Below are positions 35,801-50,800 of a stretch of 64,000 nt of DNA, one piece after another. Every line of letters begins with the position of its first letter. Within the stretch, counting starts at the first letter, position 1. The stretch covers positions 62,471 to 126,470 of the forward strand of contig NZ_MU084033.1 of NCBI RefSeq assembly GCF_008065375.1, read 5' to 3'. The stretch comes from Nonomuraea sp. SYSU D8015. GTDB taxonomy: Bacteria > Actinomycetota > Actinomycetes > Streptosporangiales > Streptosporangiaceae. The translations under genes and the position numbers were made by a program. The notes beneath the pieces were generated by a model. It did no database searches. It was given only the letters and a program-made list of their open reading frames with translations, and was not told where the DNA came from.

Positions 35801-38800
35801 CACAGCGGCCCCGCCGCGCCTTCCGGCTGACCCACCCCGTGCCGTCCCTCCCACCGCGCCCCCTGTACCCTCGCCCGACGAGGCAGTCCCTACCAGTACA
35901 CCGCCCACCGCAGCCCCACAGGACGGCCGCTCCGCCCCCTCAGCATCACCAGATGTGGTCCGGCCACCCGCAACGGGTCCGGCCGTCGCGATACGGCCAC
36001 CAGAATCAGCGCCACCATCGTCGTCGTCGCCGTCACACTCCCCCGCCGCTGACCCTGCGGGAGGAGTTCCGGAGGCGGCCACCAGCTCCGGCGACACTCC
36101 CGCGGTGGTGCCGCACGCGCCGACCGAGCCCGCACCCCAGGCCGAGGTCGACTACGCTCCCCTCAACACGCAGGACATCCCACGCGTGCTGAGTGAGCTG
36201 GACGCCGCCGCGCTGGCTACCTTGGTGCGGTCGCTGGGCAACCCCCGCCATCTGGATGATCTGCGCGCGCGTGGCCGACGGCGCGACACACGGACGCAAC
36301 CTCCTGCCCCCAGGGGCACCCCCGAAGTGGTGGTCACGGGGCTACGCGTGCAGCTGCCCGACGGGGAACACGGGCCCGTCGAGGGCGCCTGGAGCGACCT
36401 GGTGAACTGGCTCCATGTCATCTATGACACGCCGGTCAGTGAACTGCTGCTCCACGCCTTTGACACGCTGGATGCCTATCGCAGTGGCCGCGAGGTCCTC
36501 AGGCTGACCGGGCAAGCCGATCGCGGCCTGCTGATCGAACAGGAACTGGCGGCGATCGCCCGGCAGGCGGCCCGCGAGCTCATGGACGAGGCCGTCGACC
36601 GGTATGCCCATCCGCGCCGCTATCTCCACGCGGCAGCCGACGACGGCAGCAGCGAACAGGACGACGGCCTGTTCACCTTGAACGACGTGCCCACCTCTGC
36701 CGCCTCGGCCAAGGCCCGCATTCAGCAAGGACTGGGCCGGCCGAAACAGCTTGCCGAGGCCGCGCAGGCTCGCATCCAACAGAGTTTGCTGAGAGTAAAA
36801 CGACTCGCCGAGGCAGCGCCCCCGCGTGACGGAAGCGGACACCGCCACCCGGCCACCGCCCTGCGTCCGGGCTGGCTCATCAGTGATGTCCAGCAGAACC
36901 CATCTCGCCTGGTGCTCACCCGTGAGGCACACACTGGCCCGCAGGGGCTCGTCCTGACCGGCGTGAATCCTGACGCCAACACCGACGACGCCCAGCAATG
37001 GATCTATCCCGACGGTCGCGGTCGCCCGCCGGCCTTCTGGGTCTTGCGCCGCCCCCAGGCGCTGGCCGACCTCGCCGTCTCCGCGCCTGCACCCTCGCCC
37101 GATCTGCCTGCGCTGCAGCCGGACGAGCCCACCGCTGACCGGGCCGGCTTCACCGATCTTGCGGCCGTGCTGGCCTACCTGACCGCCTATCCTCCGGAGA
37201 CCTTCCCACCGCCGCGTGAACAGGAGAGCGCCGACGCCTACCAGCGGCGCGCGCTGCAGCGGCGCGCCTTCATCGACCAGGTCATCAGCGCCCACGATCT
37301 GGGCCTGAGCCGTGACGGTCACCTGCTGGTCTTCAGCAGTGAGGGGCAGTACCACATCGCGCTGGCCCGGACCCTGGTGCTGATCGAGGACCAGCTGGTG
37401 GATGGCCACGATGGTCAGCAGGCGCGTGACTTGGCCGACTGGATCGAACGCCACTGCCTCGATCCCCAAGGGCGCCCCTTTCCCTGGCAATCTCCCCATG
37501 CCCGCGAACACAGCCTGCAGTGGTGTTCGGCCGAGGGACGCAGCCTTCGGGAAGAGATCCAGCACCAGATCACGGTGTTCGACCGCGCGTACGGCATCAA
37601 CAGCCTCGCCGTCCGTCTCGACGACCAAAACCGGGTGGATGAACACCACCTGCGCCATGCCCGTCCGCGTGGCCGCATCACCGTTGATCGCATCGTCACC
37701 GGTGACACCATCCGCGTCGTGGAACGCGATGGCATCCATCAGGGCAAGGCCGTCGGACCCGTCACTCCGCGCCCCGGCCAGCCAGGCGAATACGAGCTCC
37801 ATCTGCGGGTCGGCGACGAGGTCAAACCCATCCCCATCGATCCCTCCTCCGCCACGCTCTATCGCCTGGCCGACGACCTGCACTCCGGCGATACCCCGAC
37901 AGCATCCCCGGACAGCGGCGAACGCGACCCCCACCCCGCCGACGCCGACGCTCCCACCACCGCCGGTGCACCTACGCCCCCCGGCCCACCGCCCGGCACC
38001 GCAGACCGTCTCCCGGCCCTCCAACCGCTGCCGAACGACGATGCCCTCACCGCGCTCCCCGGTGTGGAACTGCCCAGCACGCCTCCCCCCGAGGTCGCGC
38101 CGCACACCACCGCGCCCACGGGCGGCACGCCCGCATCCTCACCTTCGAGCGAGACGCTCAATCGCGCCCCCCTGCCCCTCGCAGCGAGCCCTGCCACGGC
38201 GGCGCAACCGGGGCCGCCGACGGCCGTCGACGAACCGCAGGAGGCCTCGCACACCACGCCTACTGAAGCGTCCGAGGTCACGCTGCGCTCCCTGGGCTTC
38301 GACGAGCTGGGCAACCCGCTGGCCTGGACCCCGCACGGACTTGCCCATCCCCGGCCCTTGGCCGAGCTGGCCGGACAGTATGTCCGCATCAATGTCGGCG
38401 GCGGACTGACCCTTGCAGGCCTGCTGATCCAGCGAGACGACGGCTGGCAGGTCATGGGTGAGCGCTCGGACGGCAAGGCCGACCTGCACCACCTCGACAC
38501 CGACGACGCACGGCACGCCGTGGCCGAAGCATGCCCGCAGCCGCAGCGCGCCGACCCTGTCCAGGAGGAGCCACCCTCGCCGCCCGGACTCACCCGGCAT
38601 CGCCGAGACGTCCTGATCGCGTTCATGCACGCGCGTGTGGCCGACTTCGCCGACACCCACGACCCCGCCGACCACATTGCCGAGCTCCTGCAGGCCACCG
38701 ATGTGGAATGGGAATGGCTGGGCGCCTATCTCGATCTGCATCCCGAGCTGCTGACCCTCGGCGAGGACGAACGGCAGGCCTACACCCGGCGCTGGGAGCA

Positions 38801-41800
38801 ACTGGCCGCCCGGGCCGCGCACACAGGCAGCCAGCCCGCCCTGCCGGCCGAGCCGGCACAGCACACCACCGCTCCCTCCACGCAGCAGCCACCCCCGGCC
38901 GCTGCGGTGGGCGAGCCTGCTCAGTCCCAAACCGCCGAGCCGCCCTTTGCGGCCGTCACCCCCGAAGACGTCGTCTTCGCGCTGCAAGGATTGGCACCCA
39001 GCTTCTTCCCGGCGCTCGTGGCCGCCCTCGATGACGCCGACGCCATGACCGAGCTCACCAAGCAGCCACGCGGCTTTTGTGACCCGCACAACGAAGGCGC
39101 CACCTGGGTCGAGGTCACCGTCCACGGACTGTCCATCGACCGGCACACCCCGCAAGGCCGTCGCGCGGGCTTGGTCTCCTGGCAGGACGTCCGCCGCCAT
39201 GCGATCCGGCTCACCCCCGTAGAACGAAACCTGCTGGCCGACGCCCGCACGCTGCATGAGCGCTACCACGAGCGCCAGACGATGCTCGCCTTCGAAACCG
39301 TCGGCCGCCGGCATCTGTGGTGTCATGCGCTGAGCGAGCTGGACGCCATCATGGCCGCCGCGCGCGATGAGGTGCTGTATCCCTTCCCCGCCGCACCAGC
39401 CGGGGCGACCAACGACCCAAACCAGCCACGCCGTCCCCCCTTCACATGGAATGACCTGCAGGTTCGGCTGTCGCTACTCTCTGCGGCGTTGCCCGCCGAA
39501 ATGATCGTCATCAAGGGAGCGGACGACCTTCAGCCGGGTGATGCGCTGTCGCTCAACTCCCAGGCACCTGAGGTGTTCGTCCTGCAGGAACCGCCCAGAA
39601 AGGGGCCCAAGAACCTCCGGATCACCGGTCGGCTCTTGCAGGAAGGCATCCTGGGCGAGCCCACCACGACGAAGATCCGTGTCGACCCCAACGATCACTA
39701 CCGGGTCGCGCAGTTGCCGATCGAACCGGACGAGCGCATCGCGGACTCCCCCGTCCACCTCACCCCCCTGCCCGACACCGACACCGCGACCACCACCGCC
39801 CTCGAGCCGACCGGCCCGCGCTTCGTCACCCGCCAAGACGCGGTGGACCATCTACGGCGCGGCGGCGACAAGCACGACACGCACCCCTACAGCGGCCCAC
39901 ATGACATGGGCGCACGCGATGACTGGCATCTGGCCGCGGGCGGCTCCTTCATCATCGCGCCCAGTCCGGCCGGCAAGCGGGACTCCTGGTGCATTGCCGA
40001 CACCAGCCGCGGAGAGTTCTACTACGGCCTGGCCGTGCCCAGCGCGGCTTCGGCCGAAGCTTTCGCCTGGCGGCTCAAAGCACTGGAGAACAGCACCGCG
40101 CTCGGCTTTGCCTGGGACGATCCCCACCGCCCCGACCTGCCGAACGGCCTGCTGCGCGACGTCCACCGCGAGGTGCTGGCCTCCCTCGACACCGCCGGAC
40201 CGCTTTCGGCGCAGCCCTCCGAAGCGGCGCCGCCAGCCGCCGCCACCCCCAACCGCGCACCCACCGACCCGGCCCCGACACACAGCACGGCTCCCACGGC
40301 GCCGACGCCACCCCCTTCCGGCGAACCGGCGGCAGGCGAGACCACGCCCACCGCCCTCTCCGACCCAGCGCAAAAACAAGCATCCGCCCCACCTGCCACG
40401 GCCCCGCCGCGTGCGCGGGTGGACTGGATTCAGTACGAGTGGGACGAACGGCGAACTGGGCTGCGCGCGGTGCGCACCTCACTGCCTGACACCCGCGGCT
40501 GGGACCACCATCTGACCCCCTGGCTGGACCCAGGCAACCGGCCCGGCGTCAGCGTATGCCGACTCTACGTCGAAGGACGCGTCGTCGTGCTGGCACGTCA
40601 GCGTTCGGAGGATGCCGACAGCAGACGGAATCTGCGCGTCATGGCCTATCTCGGCGGCGCCGTGCCGGCGGCACAGCCAACCGGACGAGTAGCGCTGGCG
40701 CAAGCGGCGGCCTGGGCCGCGAACCCGCCGACGAGCGCCGATCCCGTTGAGTGGCCCGAGCTGATGACCGGCTTCGTCGACCAGTTGGAAGCACTGGAAC
40801 AGCGGGCCCGTACCGGCGCTCCCCAACTGGCGGCCCTCGTCGCTGCCGCGCTGCATCACCCCAATACCGAACTGGCCGTGATCTCCCAGGACGACCCGAT
40901 CCCCCTGCTGTGGGGGCTGCAGGACATCCTCGGCTGGGTACTGGGACACGCGCCGCAGACCTTCTCAACCTACGAGAGCGACGATCACCAGCGAGGCCCC
41001 GAGATCGTCTTCCTCCGGCAGAGGCCCCCCCTGTCCTCACGCGCACCCCGACGTCAGCGCGTGGACCTTCACGCGCCCGGGCCCGCCGCGCCGTACGACG
41101 AGCTCGCCGCGCTCATCGTGGATGCGTACGCGCGCGGATCACTGCCCGAGGTGATCAGACGCCTCGAGCTCAACGACGACATGCCAGCGGGCACGCGCCT
41201 CGACCTGCTCCAGACGGTGCTGTCGGCGCCAGCACCGCCGGCACCAGCCCCCGCCGCAACGCCACAACCCCGGCGGTCGAAGCCGCCCGCAGCGGAGCCA
41301 CCCGCCCCAACCACCCACGAACTCGGCCAGGACCCGGCCGAGCCGACTGCGGCGCCCACGACCTCACACGAGCCGAGCCAGCGCCCACCCGACGGCGAGG
41401 GCCACCACGACATCCCGACACCAGGCCACCGCGATCCCGGCACTCCGGCACAACGCACCAAGACCGAACAGAACAACCAGCCGAGCGTCGAATCGCCGCC
41501 GCAAACAGCGGCACGTCCACCCGCACGCCCCACTCCCACAAGTCCGGCCGAGCAAACTAAAGACGAGCCGCCCGAACGCGCACCCGCCACGCTTCCCCCC
41601 TCGCCCACGCTGCCGGGTGGTGAAGCCGCGGCCGCCGTCATCGCAGCCGTCCACCCCGACCACACCGGCGCCGCCACGGCGCAGGACCTCCAGGCTCTGA
41701 CCGCACTGGTCGCCGAGGCCCTGACCGACGCGTCCCTGCACCGGGCCGCCGCCGAACTCGACAAAGCCGACTTCACCTGGCGCATTGTGTCGGCATGGCT

Positions 41801-44800
41801 GGTGCGGCACATGCGCCACGACACCAACCTGTCCGAAAAGGTGCGCGACCTCTACTTCGGACGCTTGCAGGGCCCGCTGGCCCAGACCTTGGCCACCGCC
41901 CTGCGCGCGTCCGCCACCGATCCCAGCGCTGCCTCGGCACAGCCGGCCGACGAGGAGGCCCTGGCTTCGCTCCCGCAGCCCCGCGATGCGCACGAGGCAC
42001 GGCAAGACCTCATCCTGCGTGAGCTGCACGCCAAAGGCGTCACCTTCGAGGTGCACTACCGGCGGCAGGGCCACACCACGCTGGACAAACTCAGCTACCG
42101 GGGCCAGGACAACATCCCACTCGCTCTGGACGAAGCAGCGGCCCGCTATCTGCCCCAGCTGCGCATCCGTCCCCGCCCGCTCACCGACGACGATGTCCTC
42201 TCCGCCCTGCGCGGTCTCGACGCCACCTTCTTCGCCGCGCTGGCCTGCAACATCGACAACTCGACTGCCCTGCGCAAGCTGACCAAAGGACCGCACGCCA
42301 CTACCACGAGCACCCCGGACGACCACATCAAAGTGGACGTCACCAGCAAGGGCCTGAGCATCGACATCCACACCTTCGCCGGCACCCGCACCGGCACGAT
42401 CGCGTGGGACAAACTCGGCGAGCGCTGGATCAAGCCCGCCCTCACCGACGACCACCGGGCCTTGCTGGCCGACGCGGCTCGGGCCAAAGCACTGCTCGGC
42501 GATCGATTCGGCATGCTCGCTTTCGACGTCATCGGCAAACGCGGCCACTGGCACCAGGCTCACAACGAGCTCGACGCCACGATCGAAGCCGTCCGTGACG
42601 ATCTCCTACAAGCGGGCGCCCAGTCCTCGCCCCTGGGCAACGCCACACTCACCCAGCCCGGCGACACCCTCTTCGATGTCGAGCCCGCATCGCCGGTCTC
42701 CAGCCTCGATCTTGGGGCGCTTCACGCCCGCGTACGCCAGTTGGCTCAGGTCCTGCCCGCCGAGTGGATGCAGACGAAGACGGCCGAAGCTCTGCGAGCG
42801 GGCGATGCCCTGGGCAACCTCAAGATCCGGCCTGTGGTGTTCGTCCTGGCACAGCCGCCCCAAGCTTTGGTCGGTGAACTACGCATCCACGGGCGCGAGC
42901 TGACCAACGGTGTTCTGGGCGAACCGGTCACCCGCGCCATCCCGCGCCACGCCAAGAACACCTACCTTGTCGTCCAGCTGCCGATCGACCCCGACCAGCA
43001 CATCGGGCCCGTCACCGAGGCCCCGTCAGATGAGCAAGCCGCCAGCGCGCCCGATCACACACCGGACGAGGGCCAGGCGGCGCCCGACACCGCACCCGAC
43101 ACCGCTCTCGCCCGCTTGCCCGGTGACGCTGCTGCGCCCGCGACCGCCCTCGACACGCCCGCTGCGCCCCAGCCCCCGCCTTTCCCGGCCGCGCACACAA
43201 CCGCCGCGTCTCCGACCCCGGCCGCGCCGACGGCGGCCACCCGCCCCACACCAGCTACCACGGCGGGCCAACCGACCACCGACCTCGGCGAAAGCACCAT
43301 CCAAAGGCCCCGCTTCACCACCGAGGACCAGGTACGCAACCACCTGCGCAGCGGCGGAGACCTGATCACTGTGCCCGAACAGCAGGCGGCGGCCGCCCTG
43401 GCCGAGCGCGACGACTGGCACCTCGTCGCCGGCGGCTCCTTCCTCATTGTCCCCGCAGCCTCCTCCGGCTGGTGGATCGCCCACCCGGGCAGCGGCTTCA
43501 TCTGGCGGGCCTTCACCCTGCCCGACCAGGACGCCGCCGAAGCGCTCGCCTGGCAGCTGACCCGTGCCCGTATGGGGGGCCAGGTCATCGACTGGGACGA
43601 CCCCGCCCTCTCCGCGCGCATCACCGCCGTGCACCCCCACGTCCACGAGGCATATCAAACCGTCCGCGCCCTCGCCGGCCAAGACAGCACCCCCCAGCCC
43701 GCCCCCGCCTCACCGGCATCCATGACCGGCGCCAGCGCGGCCCCATCCGATCACCCCACAGCCCCACCCGCCGACTCGCACGACGGGCAGGACGCCGACC
43801 CGCCTCACGCCGAACTAGGACCGGCGCCTCCGTCCACTCCCGCCGATGACGCGGCCGCGCAGCCCCGCCCCGTGGAGCCGCCACCGGACACCACCGACCT
43901 GCTGCCCCAGCCGGACATCTTCCCCGAGCCCATCGCCGAGCAGATCCTCAGCGCCGCCGCTGCCTACGAGCAGGCGCTGAGAGGCGACGATGAGATGACC
44001 ATGCTCACCAGCTGGGCGGCCTACCGCGATCTCCTGGACGAGCACCAACGCGCCGCTGAGATCGGCGGACCTATCGACACCGAAACGAAACGGCTCACCC
44101 GAATCGGATCACGCCTGCGCGACGCCTGGGACCACGACCATGCCGACATTCGACGGCAGAACCAGGCCCGGCGCGACCGCATCAGCCAAGCCCGAGCACA
44201 AGCCACCCGCCTCGTCGACGACGGCGATCTCCAGGCCGGGCTGGCGCTCATCGATGAAGCCGAGCAGCAGGACCCCGACGCCCGCGACTGGGACGCGCTG
44301 CGCGCCGAGCTACGCGAACTCTGGATCGACCCGACCCCGCTGCCCACCACCGACGACGGCACCCCGCCATCACCCGAAGGGATGAGCCCGGCACAGCGCG
44401 CCCGACTGGTCGCCGCGATCGAGCAGACGGCCGCCCGCTACACCGTCACCGGCGACCCCGGCCGGTACATCGCCGAGGTCCACGGCCAGCACGGCTACCA
44501 AGGCGAGGCGGGCCAAATCGAAAAGGACTGGATCGACAGCTATCTGGCAGCACACCCCGAAGTGCTCGCCTTCACCCCCAAAGACCTCAAACGCCGCGTA
44601 CGCCAGGCCGCACGCGAACAACAGGCTCGCACGCAGACCGCACGAGAGCTGGTGACCGAGGCCAAACGCCAGTACGACGCGGGAGCCTTCGATCAGGCAC
44701 GTCAGCTGATCGATCAGGCTGAGCAGGCCGACCCCTTGATCGAGGACTGGGCGCACATCCGCCAGACCATCGCCAACGGCGAGGCGGCGAGCGCACCGGC

Positions 44801-47800
44801 GTCCGATAGCAGCCCCAGCGACGCCGGCGCATCGGTGCTGCCCGGCGCCGTATCCCCGACAGGCACGGCCACGCCCGTGCCGGAATCCGGTGCGGCCAGC
44901 GCCACGCAAGCCCCGCAACAGCCTGAACCGCCTGAGCCGCCCGAGCCGCCTACGCCCGCCGAGGACGGACAGGACACGGCGATTGCGCCGGCCACGCTGG
45001 CCACGCCCGCATCACTCGACGGTCAAGCTCACGATCCAGCTGCGGCCCGGCCGCGGCAACCGCTGCCTCCCAGCCCCAGCTACATGGATGACATCGGCCC
45101 GGCCCCGCGGCCAGAGGCGGACCCGCTTCCCGCCGATGCAGGGCGCTGGAGCCAGAAAATCCGCATCCGGGAGGCGGACGGGTTGCTGACCGTGTCCGGC
45201 ACCAGCCAAGACGATCCACCGGTGATCCGGCGCACCCTGCACGACAACCAGTTCACGTTCCGGAAAGGCGAACGCGGCAAGCGACGCGGACACTGGGAGT
45301 ACATCGGATCCCGGCACCGGCGGCAAACCTCCCTCGAAGCCGTGCGCAGCGTCCTCATCGACCTGGATCGCGAGGAAGCGGCCCGTTTCCAGCCCACCGA
45401 GCAACAGCTGAAGATCGCCGAAGCCGTCGACACGGGCGACGATGTCGTCGTCCAGGCTTTGGCCGGCACTGGCAAGACCTCCACCTTGCGCTGGCTGGCT
45501 CGCCGGATGACGGGCAAAGCCATCCTCTACACCGCCTTCAACAAATCCGTCATCAAAGAGGCCATTCGCGACAACGTCTTCGGCCCGCACGTCAGCTGCC
45601 TGACCTTCCACGGCATGGCCTACCGCTCGCTGCTCGGTGGCCGCTACAGCGCCAAGGTGCAAAAGGCCACCAACTGGGACGGAGCCTTCTACAACAACCA
45701 GATCGCCGCTGAACTGCGCATCACGCGGCCCTTCAAACTCCGCGACCGCGACATCTCGCCCGAACAGTTGGCCGGCTACGCGATGGCGGCCGTGAAAAAG
45801 TTCCGGGAAAGCGCCGACCCCGCCATCACCCAGGCTCACCTCCCGGACGAGGCGTTCGCCCACCCCAAACTGGCCGAACGCATCCTGAGCTACGCCCAAG
45901 CCGCCTGGGAGAACATCTGCGACCCCGAAGGGCGCGTGAAGTTCACGCCCGACGACTACGTCAAGATCTGGGCCTTGGGCCACCCCCGCCTGCACTTCGA
46001 CGTGATCTTCTTTGACGAAGCGCAAGACATCAGCCCGGTCATGGCCAAGGTCATCCGTGACCAGCAAGCCCAGATAGTCGTCGTCGGCGACTCCAACCAG
46101 GCCATCAACGAGTTCCGCGGCGCCGTCGACGCGCTGATCGATTGGCCCAGTCCCCACGTTCGTCCGCTGACGCTGTCCTTCCGTTTCGGGCCGGCCGTGG
46201 CCGAGGCCGGCAACCAGATCCTGGCGCTACTGGGCTCGCCACACCGCCTGATCGGCAATCCCGCCCTCGACACCCAGCTGTGTGACATCGACGAACCCGA
46301 CGCCATCGTGTGCCGCACCAACGCTGGCGCAGTGGCCGCCGTCTTCGACGCCCTGGGCAAGGGCAAACGCGTCGCCATGGTCGGCGGCGGAGACGAGATC
46401 AAAGACATCGCCCAAGCCGCCGAAGATCTGCTGGAAGGCCGCCGCACCAAGCACCCCGAGCTCGCCGCCTTCCGCGACTGGGATGAAGTCCGCGAATACG
46501 CCGAGAAGCCCGAAGCGCGCAACCTGCAGATGTTCGTCCGGCTCGTCGAGAAGTTCGGTCCCGCCAGCTTGAGCGAGATGGTCGACAAGCTCGTCGATGA
46601 GGAGGAACGCAACCCCGCCCGCAAGGCGCAGGTGTTCGTCATGACCGCCCACAAATCCAAGGGCGGCCAATGGCCCAAGGTCGTCATCTGGGGCGACTTC
46701 ACCGCCAAACCCAAGATCGACGAGAAGACCGGCAAGGAAGTCCTCCCCGACGCCCAGGAAATGCGCCTGGCCTACGTCGCGCTCACCCGCGCCCAGCAGC
46801 AACTCTCCGTCGGCTCCCTCGGCTGGTATCTCACCTACCAACCGCCCCCCGGCGATGAACTCGCCCCCACCGCCAAAACGGGAACCCAGATCGCGCCGAC
46901 GCCTGCCGACGCGCACATTCACGGAGCCGCCACAACCGTTCCGCAAGAGGCAGGGCAGGACGACTTCGAACTAACCCATCCACGACCGGGCGTGCTGCCC
47001 GCCGAAAAGGAGCGCGAGGTCGTCCAGGCCCTCGACACCTACACCACGGCGGTGCAGCAAGGAGACGACAGCGCGGCCGCCAACGCGCTGGGACACCTGA
47101 CACGCCAGCTGATCGGCTTCGAGGTCGATCCGGACGATGAGACGAGCCTGCTCCAAGCCGCTGAGCTCAACCGCCTGCTGACCGCCGTCTACCTGCGCGA
47201 GCCCGCACAGGCCGCGAAGATCGCGGTGGAGACCGCCACGGCGCTCCGCTTGCCCGGCGATGTCGTGGACGCGCTGCGGATACTGGAGCGCAACGGCATC
47301 GGCGTTGATGAGCGGGCCCTGTATGCCGGATTGTGCCAGGTGGACAGGCTCGACTACGCCGGACTGGACCAGGCGGGCTGGCGCATGCTGGCCAGGGCAG
47401 ACGCAGGCGAACGCACCCCAGATGTCGCGGTGGTCGTACTCGGTCTCGGATGGCGCCGCCGCGGCCGCATTCAGCCATGGAGCAACAGCTGGCCCGGCAT
47501 CGAGCTCGCTCGATCTCTGCCCGAGAACCCGCAGCGCGCACATGAAGCGTGGCACCTGGACCCGCAAGCACTCGATGCCGCCATCGCCTACACCGACGGC
47601 AGAGCGAACGCACCCGATGCCTTCTCGCGCACGGACACCATGTCGTGGCTGGAGGCCTTGGACGCGCTGTGCCGCATCCAAGAGCGCCGCGCCTACACCG
47701 TCACCGCCGACACCGTCACCCAGGCCATGAACGCGCTGGACATCGTCTACGCACCGCTCATGCGCGAACCTCTGGCAGGCATGAGCGACGACAACCTGAT

Positions 47801-50800
47801 CACCCTGACCCACACCGCGGCCGCCCACGGCCAGCAATACGACGAACTGGCCGATGAACGCCTGCATCAAGAGGCGGCCCGCCTGCACGCCAAAGCGCAC
47901 CACCTGTTCAGCCTCGAGCACACCCCCGAGGGCAAAGCCGCCGGCATCCGCGAACTCGCCTTCCTGACCGTGGCCTGGGATAGTGCCGCAGCCAAAATCG
48001 CCGCCACCCAACCCGACCGCGCCCCGCGCCCGGATGCGGAATACCTCGAAGGCATCAACCTGGGCTGGCGTCTCGGCATCACGGACACCATCGACGCCAG
48101 CCACACCGATCTGTCCGCCCTATCCGCGACCGCCCTGCGCGGCCTGTTCGACTACGCCAAGGCCCGCGTCGACCTCGGCCCGCCCTACCCCACCAACACC
48201 GACCGCCTCGACCTCCAGCAGCGCCGGTGGGGGCACCTGGTGTCCTACCGGGCGCAGCTCGACGACGGCGGCCAACCCCTCTCGGCGCAAGCCCTGGCCG
48301 ACCTTCTCGCCAGCACCGCCGACGACCATCCGGGCGGGCAGCACCCCTCCAGCCCGTCGTCCGCACCCGCCAGCACCGCAGGGCAAACCACACCGGCGGC
48401 CGCCCCGGCTTCAGAGGAGGCGGACCCGCTCCCGGCCGACGTCGATGAGATGCTCCGCCACTGGGGCGACGTGGCCGACGACGAGTCCCGCCCCATGCCC
48501 CCAGGCATGCGACAGGTGCTGAAGGGGCTCGCTGAGCACGCCGACGAAGAGCGCGGCAACTACACCCTCTCCCCCGGCCGCATCCTGGCCGTACAACGCT
48601 CCGGCGACAAGGGCCGCTACACCTACCTCCTCGTCGTCGCCGCCCACGGCTTCGTCGTTCCCGAAGCCTTCCAACCCCAGCACGGCGGCCGCAAGGGCGC
48701 CCTGTCGCTGGCCGCCGCCTACGAACACCTGCGCGACGCCACCGGCGCCCCCTACCCGTGGTCACGCGATCCGAGCTTCAACCAGGCCTGGCGCTCCGAT
48801 CGCGGCGAGCCCCTCAATGAGGCGCTGATGCGCGTCAAGGGCGAACACGACCTCCAGCACGGCTACAACACCGCAGAAGCCGCGTGGTTCACCCAACGTG
48901 ACGACGACACGCGCATCGACCCCGACCGGCTCCCGCCCGGGCCGGCGCACGCCTACGCCGACCAAGTCGCCGTCGGCGACCGCGTCACCGTGACCCTCGG
49001 CAGCGACCACCGCGAGATCACCGATGAGGTCGTCGCGGTCACCGAGCCCCGGCCGGGACACTTCCACCTCCACCTGCAGGGTGGCGTCACCGCCGAGGTC
49101 TTCCGCAACACGCTCCTGCCCCGCGACCCCGACGAGTCCGCCGTACGCGACCGGCACGGCGCCCGCTACGGCGAACGCGTCAAGAATTGGCAGCTCAACG
49201 CCGGTGACAGCGTCGAATTCGTGGAACACGACCAGCGCATCCGCACCGCCGCCGGCATCGAGGGCGGCGCTAAACTCCTGGTCCGGGCACGCATCAGCGG
49301 AGAACGGTTCGACCCCGTGCAAGGCGTCCCGCTGCAGGACATCACCTTCCACCGCGACCCCGCCTTCCACGCCTCCGACGGCCACGAAGTGCAGGTGGAC
49401 GACGCCTACCGCGGCCTGTACCGGCGCTGGGTGCCCACCGAGACCGTCACCCGCCTGGACCAGCCGCAGCCCGCCCGCCCCACGCTGCCGCCCGCCCCCT
49501 CCTTCACCGACAACCCCCTCCCAGAAGGATGGGCCCACGACGCCGACGCCGTCGCCCACCACCTCCTGGAAGGCGACGAAATCTCCGTCATCGTCGACGC
49601 CTCCACCGTCGACAACCCCGAGGCATTCGAAGGCTCCGACGCGCCCATCCGCGAACCGGTCCGGGTCACCGGACGCATCGCCCCGGGCAGCCGGATCCAG
49701 CAAGGCGCCGAGACCTGCGAGCTGGAACTACTGGCCGCGCGCTGGCAGGCACTCGACACCCTCGGCCAGCCGATGGGCTCCCACCTCCCACTCGGCAGCA
49801 CTCACCACGACGCCATCGGACGGCCCCTGACCCACCTGCGCATCCCCTCCAACGCGCGACTGGTCGGCCGACGGCCCTTCGCGACGCCACCATCCGAGCT
49901 GCCCAGCCTGGGCGTGCGCGTGGAGCCCGGCGACAAACGGATCTTCCGCGTCTACCGAAAAGACGATCTGGTGGGCAAGCTGCGCGAGTCGCACGCGGGC
50001 TGGCAGTACCGGCTCGAAGGACGCGCGGCGTCCGAGGCCAGCTTCGGCAGCTGGCGCGATGCCCTGGCCTACCTGCTGGCCGACGCAGCAGACCCGGTCG
50101 CAGAGAACGGTCGGACAGCCCCGGCCCGCGGGCCCCGCTTCGGCGATCTAGGCACGGCGTTGGCCCATCTGCACGCCGGCGGCGACCGGCAGGCTCAAGC
50201 CGACCGCGAGGCGGCGCAGCAACTGGCCCGGCACGCGGACGTGCGCCTGGTCGGCAACGGATCTTTCCTGCTGCTGCCTACCGCGGACCAGTCCTGGGCG
50301 CTCGCCCACACCGGCACCGGCCTGATCCTGCGGCCGTACCACTTCGACACGGCCGCGTACGCCGCTGGGTTCGCCGCCGACCTCACCCAGCTGCGCGGGC
50401 CCGACGGTGAAACCTTCCTCTGGGACCTGCCCGATGCAGCCGACCGGATCCCGCTGATCGGCGCGGACATCGCGCAGGCGTACCTGCGCGCATGCGAGGC
50501 GATGGCGATCGACGGAACCACGCCGGAGAGCTGGGAAGGCCTGATCGCTGCCATCCGCGGAGCGTTCGTGCTCGACAACGAACTACCCGCCTTGCACCGC
50601 TACGACCCGCGCCTGCTCGCCCCCGCAGACCTCCCCGGCGAGTCCGGCCCCACCCCGGTCCGCCCCACCAGCACGCTCGCGGCCGACGACCGGCACGCAC
50701 GCCCCTCGCGAGCGCCCGACCCGGACGAATCGACCGACCCTCCGGCCGCCATGGCGAAAACCACCAGCGACCGTCACACAGCCGGCGCGAGCAGCGGTGC

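Noticed and set aside
36342..38105. Minus-strand frame of 587 codons inside the giant ORF region
   Set aside because: Its residue composition is that of a reverse-strand shadow, and the plus-strand frame carries the codon bias.
34000..44000. Giant ORF as a polyketide synthase, peptide synthetase or surface adhesin
   Set aside because: No KS/AT/ACP, condensation or adenylation motifs, no signal peptide and no adhesin repeats; helicase and methylase motifs occur instead.
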